DNA of 8,622 bases from an uncultured Opitutia bacterium (GTDB lineage: Bacteria > Verrucomicrobiota > Verrucomicrobiia > Opitutales > UBA953): contig CALNBE010000097.1 of the NCBI GenBank assembly GCA_937874455.1, forward strand, positions 1-8,622, written 5' to 3'. The notes below the pieces were generated by a model. That model had not been told where the DNA came from. It ran no database searches and worked only from the letters and a program-made list of their open reading frames with translations. Both the position numbers and the translations under genes were made by a program. This document shows, one piece after another, positions 1-6,730 of the stretch. Positions within the stretch are counted from its first letter, which is position 1, and each line of letters begins with the position of its first letter.

Positions 1-911
1 AGGTGCAACACCGCCATGCGCACCGCAATGCCGTTGTGCACCTGCTCCAGGATCACCGAGCGCGGGCCGTCGGCGATTTCGCTTTCCACCTCGACACCGC
101 GGTTGATCGGGCCGGGATGCATGATGATGGCATCGGGCTTCAGCCAGCCGGCGCGCTCGCGGTTCAGTCCGAACACACTGGTGTATTCGCCGAGCGAGGG
201 AAAATGCGTGGTGGTCTGCCGTTCGTGCTGGATGCGCAGCAGCATCACCGCGTCGGCATCGCGCAAAGCCTCCTGCAGATCGTGCACCACCCGCACACCG
301 GGATAGGTGGCAAAGGAATCCGGCACCAAGGTGGTCGGCCCGGCCAGCGTCACCTCCACCCCGAGTTTGGTCAGGCAATGGATGTTAGAACGGGCCACGC
401 GGGAGAAAAGAATGTCGCCGAGAATCGTCACCCGCCGCCCCCGCAAATCCGCGCCAAAACGCTCGCGCAGGGTGAAGGCATCGAGCAGCGCCTGCGTCGG
501 ATGGGCGTGCGCGCCATCCCCGGCATTGACCACCGGGATGTCCAGCACCCGTGACAGATAAGCGGCCGCGCCCGCCGCGCTGTGCCGCATCACAATCATG
601 TCGGCGTTGAGCGCCCGGATGTTCAGCGCGGTGTCGCGCAAAGTCTCGCCTTTCACCAAGCTGGAGGCGCTGCCGGTGATCGAGATCACGTCCGCACCGA
701 GGCGTTTGGCCGAGACTTCAAATGCCGTTCTCGTCCGGGTGCTCGGCTCCAAAAACAAATTCACCACGGTGTGTCCGTGGAGCGAATCGTGCTTTTCCCG
801 GCTGTTCAAAGTGGGTTTGAACACGTCGGCTTGGGTGAAAATGGTTTCTATCTCGGACTTGGCCAAGTCCTCAATGCTGATCAGGTCTTTGCGGGTCCAG
901 GTGGTGGTCAT
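1..911 (-). CDS. pyrB: Aspartate carbamoyltransferase catalytic subunit, 3' end cut off by the window edge
   Basis: This cytoplasmic enzyme condenses carbamoyl phosphate with L-aspartate to carbamoyl-aspartate, the committed step of de novo pyrimidine synthesis. Translating back from ATG at 911 gives 303 uninterrupted residues running off the left edge; family members are about 305-320 residues, so only the extreme C-terminus is missing. Visible motifs are STRTR (residues 57-61, carbamoyl-phosphate binding), the SLVKGET loop (84-90, supplied to the neighbouring subunit's active site), MRHS (108-111), HPTQALLD (137-144), GDILFSRVARSN (165-176) and HPGPINRG (265-272). ATG 911 is chosen because the family N-terminus (TRKDLISIEDL) begins six residues later. 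The frame stays open upstream, but that extension has no PyrB similarity. One oddity is Phe169, where the related GDI-x-HSRVARS motif usually has His. No regulatory-subunit gene is visible, and pyrC, often next downstream, would lie outside the window. It is divergent from the isomerase gene. Confidence 0.96.
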   Translation of the reverse strand, partial: MTTTWTRKDLISIEDLAKSEIETIFTQADVFKPTLNSREKHDSLHGHTVVNLFLEPSTRTRTAFEVSAKRLGADVISITGSASSLVKGETLRDTALNIRALNADMIVMRHSAAGAAAYLSRVLDIPVVNAGDGAHAHPTQALLDAFTLRERFGADLRGRRVTILGDILFSRVARSNIHCLTKLGVEVTLAGPTTLVPDSFATYPGVRVVHDLQEALRDADAVMLLRIQHERQTTTHFPSLGEYTSVFGLNRERAGWLKPDAIIMHPGPINRGVEVESEIADGPRSVILEQVHNGIAVRMAVLH

Positions 912-1060
912 GGAATGAAGGGCGCTTTGGGCACCTTGTGAACTTGGGTAAATTCCTTCGCGGAGCAACGAATAAAACGTCCGCCGCAACGGTACTTTTC
1001 CCAAAATTTCCTCCAAGAGCGTTGTTGCGCCGTGCCGCCATTTTCTGCAAAAAATCCCCC
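912..1060. promoter_or_regulatory. Divergent intergenic region between pyrB and the isomerase gene
   Basis: These 149 bases separate two divergent starts, so promoters for both genes are expected here (inference from layout). I see no convincing -35/-10 pair on either strand and no Shine-Dalgarno sequence directly before either chosen ATG. On the minus strand a GGAGG (1014-1010) stands 5 bases before a TTG (1004-1002) that is in frame with pyrB and 31 codons upstream of its ATG. A weak 5-base inverted repeat (GCGGA / TCCGC) lies at about 960-984. Confidence 0.35.
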
Positions 1061-2023
1061 ATGTCTCTTCCCCGTCGCGAATTCCTTGCCCTTTCCGCCA
1101 CCGCTGGCACCAGCCTGCTCCTTTCCGCCTGCGCCGGCACCCCTTCTGCCGAAACGCTGCCCGCGTCAATGGCCGCCTGCCCCGCGCCCCATCCGCGCAT
1201 CAAACTCGGCATGGCCACCTATTCCTACTGGCATTTCACCAAGGAGCGGCCCGAAATCACCACCGTCATCGACAAGGCCGCCGCGCTGGGGGTTGAGGGG
1301 GTCGATGTGCTGCACCGGCAGATGAGCAGCGAGGACAATGCCTATCTGCAAAACATCAAGCGCCACGCCTTTTGCAACGGCATCGACCTGATCTGCCTCT
1401 CGATGCACCAGAATTTTGTCTCCGCGGACCCCGACTACCGTCGGAAGCAAATCGACCACACGCTGGGCTGCATTGAGCTGGCCTACAAAATGGGCATCCC
1501 CTGCATGCGCATCAACGCGGGGCGCTGGAACACCCGCAAGAGCTTCGACGATCTGATGGCCCACCGCGGCGAAGAGCCGGTACCCGAGGGCGTCACCGAG
1601 GACGACGGTTTCAAATGGGCCATCGACGGCATTACCCAATGTCTCGGCAAGGCCGCCGAATGCGGCGTCACTCTGGGTTTAGAAAACCACTGGGGCCTCT
1701 CCGGCACGCCGGAGGGGATGCTCCGCATTTGCAACGCTGCCAACAGCCCCTGGCTGCGGCTGCTCGTTGACACCGGCAATTTCCTTGAGGATCCCTACAA
1801 CAAGATCGAAAAAGTGCTGCCGCAAACCTGCTACGTGCAGGCCAAAACTTATCAGGGCGGTGGCGAATGGTACACGCTTGATCTCGACTACAAACGCATT
1901 TTCCAGCAGCTCCGCGCCGTCAACTATCAAGGCTACGTGGGCATCGAATTCGAAGGCAAAGCCCCGGCGGACGAGGCGGTGGCGCAAAGCGTGCAGTTGC
2001 TGCGCGAAGCGATGCGCGGCTGA
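1061..2023 (+). CDS. Sugar phosphate isomerase/epimerase-like TIM-barrel protein with Tat and lipoprotein export signal
   Basis: The 320-residue product resembles the xylose isomerase-like TIM-barrel (AP endonuclease family 2 / sugar phosphate isomerase-epimerase) proteins. The N-terminus is an export signal: PRREFLAL (residues 4-11) fits the twin-arginine motif, a hydrophobic stretch follows, and LLSAC (20-24) is a lipobox with Cys24 as the likely lipidated residue. It therefore probably folds in the cytoplasm, leaves by Tat and is membrane-anchored. The barrel starts near residue 47 (IKLGMATYSYW). Likely metal or catalytic residues are Glu208 (GLENHWG), Asp237 (VDTGN), Gln260 (YVQAKTY, where many relatives have His) and Glu296 or Glu298 (GIEFEGK). 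Secreted members of this group are frequent in Planctomycetes and Verrucomicrobia and are usually linked to sugar turnover, but the substrate cannot be told. The frame is open from GTG 938; ATG 1061 is preferred because it puts the Tat motif at the N-terminus. There is no clear ribosome-binding site. The gene stands alone and converges on lptD. Confidence 0.85.
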   Translation: MSLPRREFLALSATAGTSLLLSACAGTPSAETLPASMAACPAPHPRIKLGMATYSYWHFTKERPEITTVIDKAAALGVEGVDVLHRQMSSEDNAYLQNIKRHAFCNGIDLICLSMHQNFVSADPDYRRKQIDHTLGCIELAYKMGIPCMRINAGRWNTRKSFDDLMAHRGEEPVPEGVTEDDGFKWAIDGITQCLGKAAECGVTLGLENHWGLSGTPEGMLRICNAANSPWLRLLVDTGNFLEDPYNKIEKVLPQTCYVQAKTYQGGGEWYTLDLDYKRIFQQLRAVNYQGYVGIEFEGKAPADEAVAQSVQLLREAMRG

Positions 2024-2048
2024 GGAGCGGGGGAAATTTCCTCCGCGC
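2014..2048. terminator. Imperfect hairpin in the gap between convergent genes, possible shared terminator
   Basis: The isomerase stop (2021-2023) and the lptD stop (2050-2048) face each other across 24 bases. The left arm GCGCGGCTGAGGA (2014-2026) pairs with TCCTCCGCGC (2039-2048) as ten base pairs with a three-base bulge, leaving a 12-base loop. No T-tract follows on either side, so this would be an atypical intrinsic terminator. A purely coincidental GC-rich pairing is possible. Confidence 0.35.
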
Positions 2049-3910
2049 TAGAAGCTGGCCAACCGCAGGCTCAGACCAAAGCTAAAGTCACTGTCCTCCC
2101 GCGCCCGCTCGCGGTGGCGGATGGAATATTCAATCGTCCACGAGTTGCCCAACCGCTGCCGCACCCCGTAATATTGTTCGGTCAGTTTGTCGATCTCCCG
2201 GTCGAAACGCCACTGACCGATCACGCTGAACTCGCTGTTCAAATTATATTCCCCGCCCCAGAAAAACTGGTTGGTGCGGTCCACATCGGTGATGTACTGG
2301 GAGCCGAACCACAACGACCAGCGGTCGCCGTCGCGCACCCGGATGCGCGAGGTAATTTCGTTCGAGTCCCAACTGTAGGGATCCAGACGATTGTAAACAT
2401 CCAGTTGCAACCAGTAAACAGGAGAAAGTCCCAGCGCCAGATAAGTGTCCGAAAGAGTCCGCTCCCCCGCCCGTTCCGTGTCCCGAAAATCCTGATACAC
2501 ATTAAACCAGGCCAGATCCCGCGACCCGTAATCTTCCGCCCGCGTCTGCAGCACATTCTCCACGCCGACCCGCAACAGTTGCTGCGCCCACAAGTCGTCC
2601 GTGTCGCGGCGCTGGCCAAGATCAATGATCGGGGGATAGGGGGCAAAGGAACTCCGGTCGATGATGGGAATCCGGTCACCCCCCTTTTCCGCGGCGGGAA
2701 TCCAACGATACTGCATCACCGGCCGCAACTGGTGCCGCAGTCCGCGAATTCCCCAAAACTCGTTCTGGTAATTCCACTGTCCCTGCGCCAGCAGTTGCAT
2801 GTCAAAACCGACCTGCGGCAGCACTCTCGTATAAGCGTCCCCTCCATCGGATGGCTGAAAATACGTGGTTGAGCGCACCCCCGCCACCGGAGTGAAAGTG
2901 AACCAATCAACCGGCTTTACCGGACGGGTCAGCCCGTAGTAGACATCCATGCGCGGGCTTTCCATCTCCGTGCTCCCATCGGGCAAAAACGGCAGCTCAT
3001 CCGAGCCTCTTTCCTCCAGATAAACAAGCGAGGCGCTGAAATGTTGGTAGATGCCCGTCTCGTAAAGTTCGACCGGATTAAGGTCAAAGCGCACCTCGGG
3101 CAACCGCTGCTGCACATCCTGAAAATCATTCGGCCGATACCGAGCAAAGAGCGAGGCATAGTAAAAATTATCGGGCCGCACCAATTCAAAGAAACTATCC
3201 GGGCGCTGGTCCGCATTGAACTCCCCCGGTCGAAAATCCCGCAGCACACTGGTGTCGCTCCAATAGTTGAACGAACTGGTCAGCTCCACCACATCCGCAA
3301 TCCGCTGCTTGTGGTCCCACTGGACAAACCACCGGCTGGAGCCGATCGGGCTGTTATAATCATCAGTGCCGGGATCACCACGGTCCTTGATCCATCCCGC
3401 CTGAAAATCCCCAATCGTCCTGAAAGCCGGGTCATCCTTCGCCAGTTGATAGCGCAGAGCCGGGCCAATCAGCACACCTGACTTGGTGTAACCGTCGAGC
3501 AACAGGCCAGGATGCCAGTTTTCATCGGCCACAAAATACGTTGTCGTGCGCAGAAAAGCGCCCTGCTTTTTCTTGTACCCGGCATGCACCGTTGGCCGCA
3601 CCGGAGGGATATCCAGGCCTCTTTGTTCGTAGGCCGGAAGGTAAAAAACCGGGATGCCCGCGATCCGCACCACAGCATCCTCCACTCGCACCAAGATGTC
3701 GTCCGGATCCACATCCGCGTCCTCGTGCTTTTCCACGGTGTAAGCAATCCGCCCAGCATCCACCGACAGTGACCAAAAATCCGGCTCCTGATAGTAAATA
3801 GTCACCCCCTGGAGCGTCGCCGTGGTCACCGTCAACCCGCCATCCACTTTCCTTTGCTCCGCCCGCATCGATTCCCAGATACCCCGGCGGCATCCCCATG
3901 CGCAACGCAC
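2048..3910 (-). CDS. lptD: LPS-assembly protein LptD, beta-barrel part (3' portion of a frameshifted gene)
   Basis: This frame encodes the rest of the OstA-like jellyroll and the C-terminal beta-barrel of LptD, the outer-membrane protein that inserts lipopolysaccharide into the outer leaflet with LptE. The reading frame opens at GTG 3910, but its first codons are out-of-frame noise; the real protein enters this frame near 3858-3868 (about AEQRKVDGG). Recognisable features are GIPVFYLP near 3636-3660, the conserved LptD element at the entry to the barrel, then about 520 residues of alternating polar/aromatic strands rich in Tyr, Trp and Phe. The chain ends LSLRLASF, with the C-terminal Phe typical of outer-membrane barrels recognised by the BAM machinery. 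I see no cysteines here, so the disulfides of Escherichia coli LptD are absent, as in many non-proteobacterial versions. Joined with the 5' portion it gives about 756 residues, normal for LptD. The LptD call rests on layout and motifs and not on close identity. It converges on the isomerase gene. Confidence 0.85.
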   Translation of the reverse strand: MRCAWGCRRGIWESMRAEQRKVDGGLTVTTATLQGVTIYYQEPDFWSLSVDAGRIAYTVEKHEDADVDPDDILVRVEDAVVRIAGIPVFYLPAYEQRGLDIPPVRPTVHAGYKKKQGAFLRTTTYFVADENWHPGLLLDGYTKSGVLIGPALRYQLAKDDPAFRTIGDFQAGWIKDRGDPGTDDYNSPIGSSRWFVQWDHKQRIADVVELTSSFNYWSDTSVLRDFRPGEFNADQRPDSFFELVRPDNFYYASLFARYRPNDFQDVQQRLPEVRFDLNPVELYETGIYQHFSASLVYLEERGSDELPFLPDGSTEMESPRMDVYYGLTRPVKPVDWFTFTPVAGVRSTTYFQPSDGGDAYTRVLPQVGFDMQLLAQGQWNYQNEFWGIRGLRHQLRPVMQYRWIPAAEKGGDRIPIIDRSSFAPYPPIIDLGQRRDTDDLWAQQLLRVGVENVLQTRAEDYGSRDLAWFNVYQDFRDTERAGERTLSDTYLALGLSPVYWLQLDVYNRLDPYSWDSNEITSRIRVRDGDRWSLWFGSQYITDVDRTNQFFWGGEYNLNSEFSVIGQWRFDREIDKLTEQYYGVRQRLGNSWTIEYSIRHRERAREDSDFSFGLSLRLASF

Positions 3911-4322
3911 CGGTGGATAGATTGGGATTCATTCCTTCCAATTCCTTTGCCAAGCTGGCATGAGCATCTCGAGCCACAATCCGAATGCCATCCATCTTGA
4001 TTTTCGCCTCGCCTGGAATGTCCGCCTGCTGCCGCCGTTTGTCGTAAGTCAGCCGATCTGCCTCCAGCAACAAATTCCCCATCACGACCTCGCCCATGCG
4101 GGAGACATGGATCACGTCACCCTCGGCGGAGGAAAAAACCTCCTCGCCGGAGATGGTGATCTCACCACCCTCCCGCGCCGCCGCCAGCCGGTCCCGCAAT
4201 CCCAGCGCATCCTCACTCACCCGGTCCGATTGCGCCAGTGAAAGATCCGCCCACGCCAAACCCGGCAGCAGAAAAACTGTCGCGACCTTCAGGCATTTCT
4301 TGGAGAAAAACACGCGGGGCAA
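3522..4322 (-). CDS. lptD: LptD N-terminal part: signal peptide and OstA-like domain (5' portion of a frameshifted gene)
   Basis: This frame supplies the start of LptD. Residues 1-25 form a signal peptide: FFSKKCLKV (basic), a hydrophobic core and cleavage after AWA (23-25). An OstA/LptA-like periplasmic domain follows from about residue 50, with short beta-strand repeats such as LLLEADRLTYD and GIRIVARDAHASL. Authentic sequence ends near GYLGIDA (about residue 153, base 3864). Beyond that the frame runs to a stop at 3522 in Gly/Cys-rich text that is the shadow of the barrel-encoding frame, so the annotated end is not biological. The start is uncertain: TTG 4322 or, nine bases in, GTG 4313; both keep the signal peptide, an in-frame TAA stops the frame upstream, and neither has a Shine-Dalgarno sequence. 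If the frameshift is real, only a truncated periplasmic protein would be made. A separate LptA-like gene is less likely because the domain continues directly in the other frame. Confidence 0.8.
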   Translation of the reverse strand: MPRVFFSKKCLKVATVFLLPGLAWADLSLAQSDRVSEDALGLRDRLAAAREGGEITISGEEVFSSAEGDVIHVSRMGEVVMGNLLLEADRLTYDKRRQQADIPGEAKIKMDGIRIVARDAHASLAKELEGMNPNLSTGALRMGMPPGYLGIDAGGAKESGWRVDGDHGDAPGGDYLLSGAGFLVTVGGCWADCLHRGKARGRGCGSGRHLGASGGCCGADRGHPGFLPSGLRTKRPGYPSGAANGACRVQEKAGRFSAHDNVFCGR

Positions 4323-4483
4323 GATGCTGGGAATCCGCTGTCTTTAGCAAATAGAAAATCGCCCGTGCATCGCGCTTCCTCCCGACTTTTGCGCTTGTTC
4401 CGCAGCCACCACCATCTACCTTGTTTGCGTTCACTCGGGGCGTGGCGTGCCTCATTTTCTTCCCGCTCCAACAACTCGTTGCC
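4323..4483. promoter_or_regulatory. Divergent intergenic region between lptD and glgB
   Basis: About 160 bases separate the two divergent starts and should hold both promoters (inference from layout). On the minus strand the A/T-richer stretch at about 4330-4362 is the only AT-rich patch and could include a -10 element for lptD, but no paired -35 is convincing. I see no operator-like palindrome or riboswitch fold. Confidence 0.3.
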
Positions 4484-6730
4484 GTGATCATCACCCAATC
4501 CGAACTCGATTCCTTCATCCAGCCTGCGCAATCCCAGCCGCACCGTTTTCTGGGAATGCATCCCGCCACCCGCGCGGGGGAAAATGGGCTGGTAGTGCGG
4601 GCCTATCTCGATAACGCCGCCCAGTGCGCGGTGATCGATGCCCGTTCCCCCCGCAAAAAACCTTTCCCGCTCGAAAAACTCCACGGCAGCGGTTTTTTCG
4701 AGGGGTTCATTCCGGGAGCCACCAAAGCCTTCCCCTACCGTCTGTGCGTCACCCACTACGACGGCTCGGTCACGGAACAAGTCGATCCCTACGCCTTTCT
4801 CCCCACTCTGACCGAGGAGGATATCTACCTGATCAACGAGGGCACCGATCACCGCATCTACCAAAAACTCGGCGCCTTTGCCCGCATCCATCAGGAGGTG
4901 CCCGGCGTCTCCTTCGCAGTCTGGGCACCCAGTGCCCGTCGCGTTTCCGTGGTCGGCGATTTCAACAAATGGGACGGCCGCTACCACATGGCCCGCATGC
5001 TCGGCGCCTCCGGCATCTGGGAAATTTTCATCCCCGGTCTTGAAGCCGGCACCCGTTATAAATACGAAATCCTCGGTCCCGGCGATCCCACTCCTTTCCT
5101 CAAATCCGACCCCTACGCCGTCTATTTCGAGCCGCCACCCAACAATGCCAGCATCGTTTACGATCTCGCTGGTCACAATTGGGCTGACAGTCAATGGCTG
5201 AAAAATCGCGCGCGTACCGACTGGCAAAAGAAGCCCGTCTCCATTTACGAGCTGCACCTCGGCTCTTGGAAGCGCGTGCCCGCAGAGGAAAACCGTCCGC
5301 TCACCTACCGCGAACTGGCAGAGCAGCTCCCCCCCTACCTCCAAGAAATGGGATTCACCCATGTCGAATTCATGCCGCCCGCCGAACATCCTTTCGCCGG
5401 TTCTTGGGGCTATCAGGTCACCGGTTTTTTTGCGCCAACCCACCGTTTCGGCACACCGCATGACTTCATGCACCTCGTTGACGCCCTGCACCAAGCTGAC
5501 ATCGGGGTGATTATCGACTGGGTGCCCGCCCATTTCCCCCGCGACGCCTTTGCCCTCGCGGGTTTCGACGGCACTCATCTTTACGAGCACGCCGATCCGC
5601 GGCAGGGTGCCCATCTCGACTGGGGAACTTTGATCTTCAATTACGGGCGGCTGGAAGTGCGCGCCTTTCTCATTGCCAGTGCCCTCGCATGGTTCGACCG
5701 TTTTCACATCGACGGACTACGCGTCGACGCGGTCGCCTCCATGCTCTACCTTGATTACTCCCGCAAGGAGGGAGAATGGATTCCCAACAAATTCGGCGGC
5801 CGCGAAAACCTGGAGGCCATCGAATTCCTCCGCCGCACCAACGAGATCATCCACCACTACCATCCCGGCGCACTCACCATCGCGGAGGAATCCACTTCTT
5901 TTTCCGGCGTCACCCGCCCGGTCGCGGAGCACGGGCTCGGCTTTGACCTGAAGTGGAACATGGGCTGGATGCACGACACCATTAAATATTTCAGCCAGGA
6001 TCCCTTGTTCCGCAAGTGGCACCACAACCAGCTCACCTTCGGCATGCTTTACCAGTATTCCGAAAAATTCGTCCAGGTTTTCTCCCACGACGAGGTGGTG
6101 CATGGCAAGGGTTCCATGCTAAACAAGATGCCCCAGCCGGACATCTCCGGCCGCGCCCGCAACCTCCGCGCCCTCTACGCCTTCATGTGGACCTGGCCGG
6201 GCAAAAAAACGCTCTTCATGGGCTCCGAGTTCGGCCAGTATGCCGAATGGAAATACGACGCCAGCCTCGACTGGCACCTGCTCGAATACCTCGACCACGA
6301 GGGCATCCGCCGGGTCGTGCGCGACCTCAACCAGCTTTACCGTGCTGATCCCTCGATCGCCGCGCTCGAACAACAGCCCGAGGGTTTTGAGTGGATCGAG
6401 GCCAACGACGCTGACAACAGCGTCTTCGCCTATCTCCGGCGCGGGGAAAACAACGCCTCCACTTGGATGATCGTCGCCAACTTCACCCCGGTCGAGCGCA
6501 GTTACCGCGTCGGCGTCCCGACTGCCGGTATCTGGGAGGAAATTCTCAACACCGATGCTATCGAATACGGCGGAGCAGGCGCGGGCAACTTCGGTCAGTC
6601 CACCGCAAAGGAAATCCCTTGGCGCAACCGGCCCTTCTCCCTCGACATCTGCCTGCCCAGCATGTCAGTCGTCATCTTCCGGCAAAACCAGTCTCGCACC
6701 ACCACTCCCCCGAAGAAAAAGCGCCGATGA
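4484..6730 (+). CDS. glgB: 1,4-alpha-glucan (glycogen) branching enzyme, GH13
   Basis: GlgB cuts alpha-1,4-glucan chains and re-attaches them by alpha-1,6 bonds to make glycogen branch points in the cytoplasm. From GTG 4484 the product has 748 residues, close to the E. coli enzyme. Domain order is an N1 carbohydrate-binding module (about 1-115, with HRFLGMHP), a CBM48 module (about 140-235, FAVWAPSARRVSVVGDFN), the GH13 barrel and a C-terminal beta-domain. The catalytic triad is visible: nucleophile Asp415 (GLRVDAVASM), acid/base Glu468 (IAEEST) and Asp536 (FSHDEVVHGKGSM). Their spacing of 53 and 68 residues equals that of E. coli Asp405, Glu458 and Asp526. The frame is open from TTG 4421; GTG 4484 is chosen because family similarity starts right after it (ITQSELDSFI), but no ribosome-binding site decides it and the first ATG (4556) would cut into the N1 module. 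The tail ends in a basic TPPKKKRR stretch. The stop overlaps the next gene's ATG, so the PP2C gene is probably coupled to it. No other glg genes are visible. Confidence 0.97.
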   Translation: MIITQSELDSFIQPAQSQPHRFLGMHPATRAGENGLVVRAYLDNAAQCAVIDARSPRKKPFPLEKLHGSGFFEGFIPGATKAFPYRLCVTHYDGSVTEQVDPYAFLPTLTEEDIYLINEGTDHRIYQKLGAFARIHQEVPGVSFAVWAPSARRVSVVGDFNKWDGRYHMARMLGASGIWEIFIPGLEAGTRYKYEILGPGDPTPFLKSDPYAVYFEPPPNNASIVYDLAGHNWADSQWLKNRARTDWQKKPVSIYELHLGSWKRVPAEENRPLTYRELAEQLPPYLQEMGFTHVEFMPPAEHPFAGSWGYQVTGFFAPTHRFGTPHDFMHLVDALHQADIGVIIDWVPAHFPRDAFALAGFDGTHLYEHADPRQGAHLDWGTLIFNYGRLEVRAFLIASALAWFDRFHIDGLRVDAVASMLYLDYSRKEGEWIPNKFGGRENLEAIEFLRRTNEIIHHYHPGALTIAEESTSFSGVTRPVAEHGLGFDLKWNMGWMHDTIKYFSQDPLFRKWHHNQLTFGMLYQYSEKFVQVFSHDEVVHGKGSMLNKMPQPDISGRARNLRALYAFMWTWPGKKTLFMGSEFGQYAEWKYDASLDWHLLEYLDHEGIRRVVRDLNQLYRADPSIAALEQQPEGFEWIEANDADNSVFAYLRRGENNASTWMIVANFTPVERSYRVGVPTAGIWEEILNTDAIEYGGAGAGNFGQSTAKEIPWRNRPFSLDICLPSMSVVIFRQNQSRTTTPPKKKRR

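Noticed and set aside
1..561. Plus-strand open frames of 84-183 codons at the left edge
   Set aside because: All are antisense to pyrB, whose motifs fully explain the region.
938..1060. N-terminal extension of the isomerase-like protein from GTG 938
   Set aside because: It adds 41 residues in front of a Tat/lipoprotein signal that must be N-terminal to work, and it has no ribosome-binding site.
2114..2872. A 252-codon plus-strand open frame opposite lptD
   Set aside because: It lies within the LptD barrel, which ends in a proper terminal Phe. The plus-strand product is Pro/Arg-rich shadow sequence without motifs.
3522..3857. C-terminal 110 or so residues of the upstream lptD frame
   Set aside because: They are Gly/Cys-rich and unlike any LptD. 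The parallel frame in the same bases encodes the conserved GIPVFYLP region, so this tail is a frameshift artefact.
4289..5707. A 472-codon open frame antisense to glgB
   Set aside because: It is fully covered by glgB, which has all catalytic motifs. The antisense translation has no recognisable domain and is a codon-bias shadow of GC-rich coding DNA.
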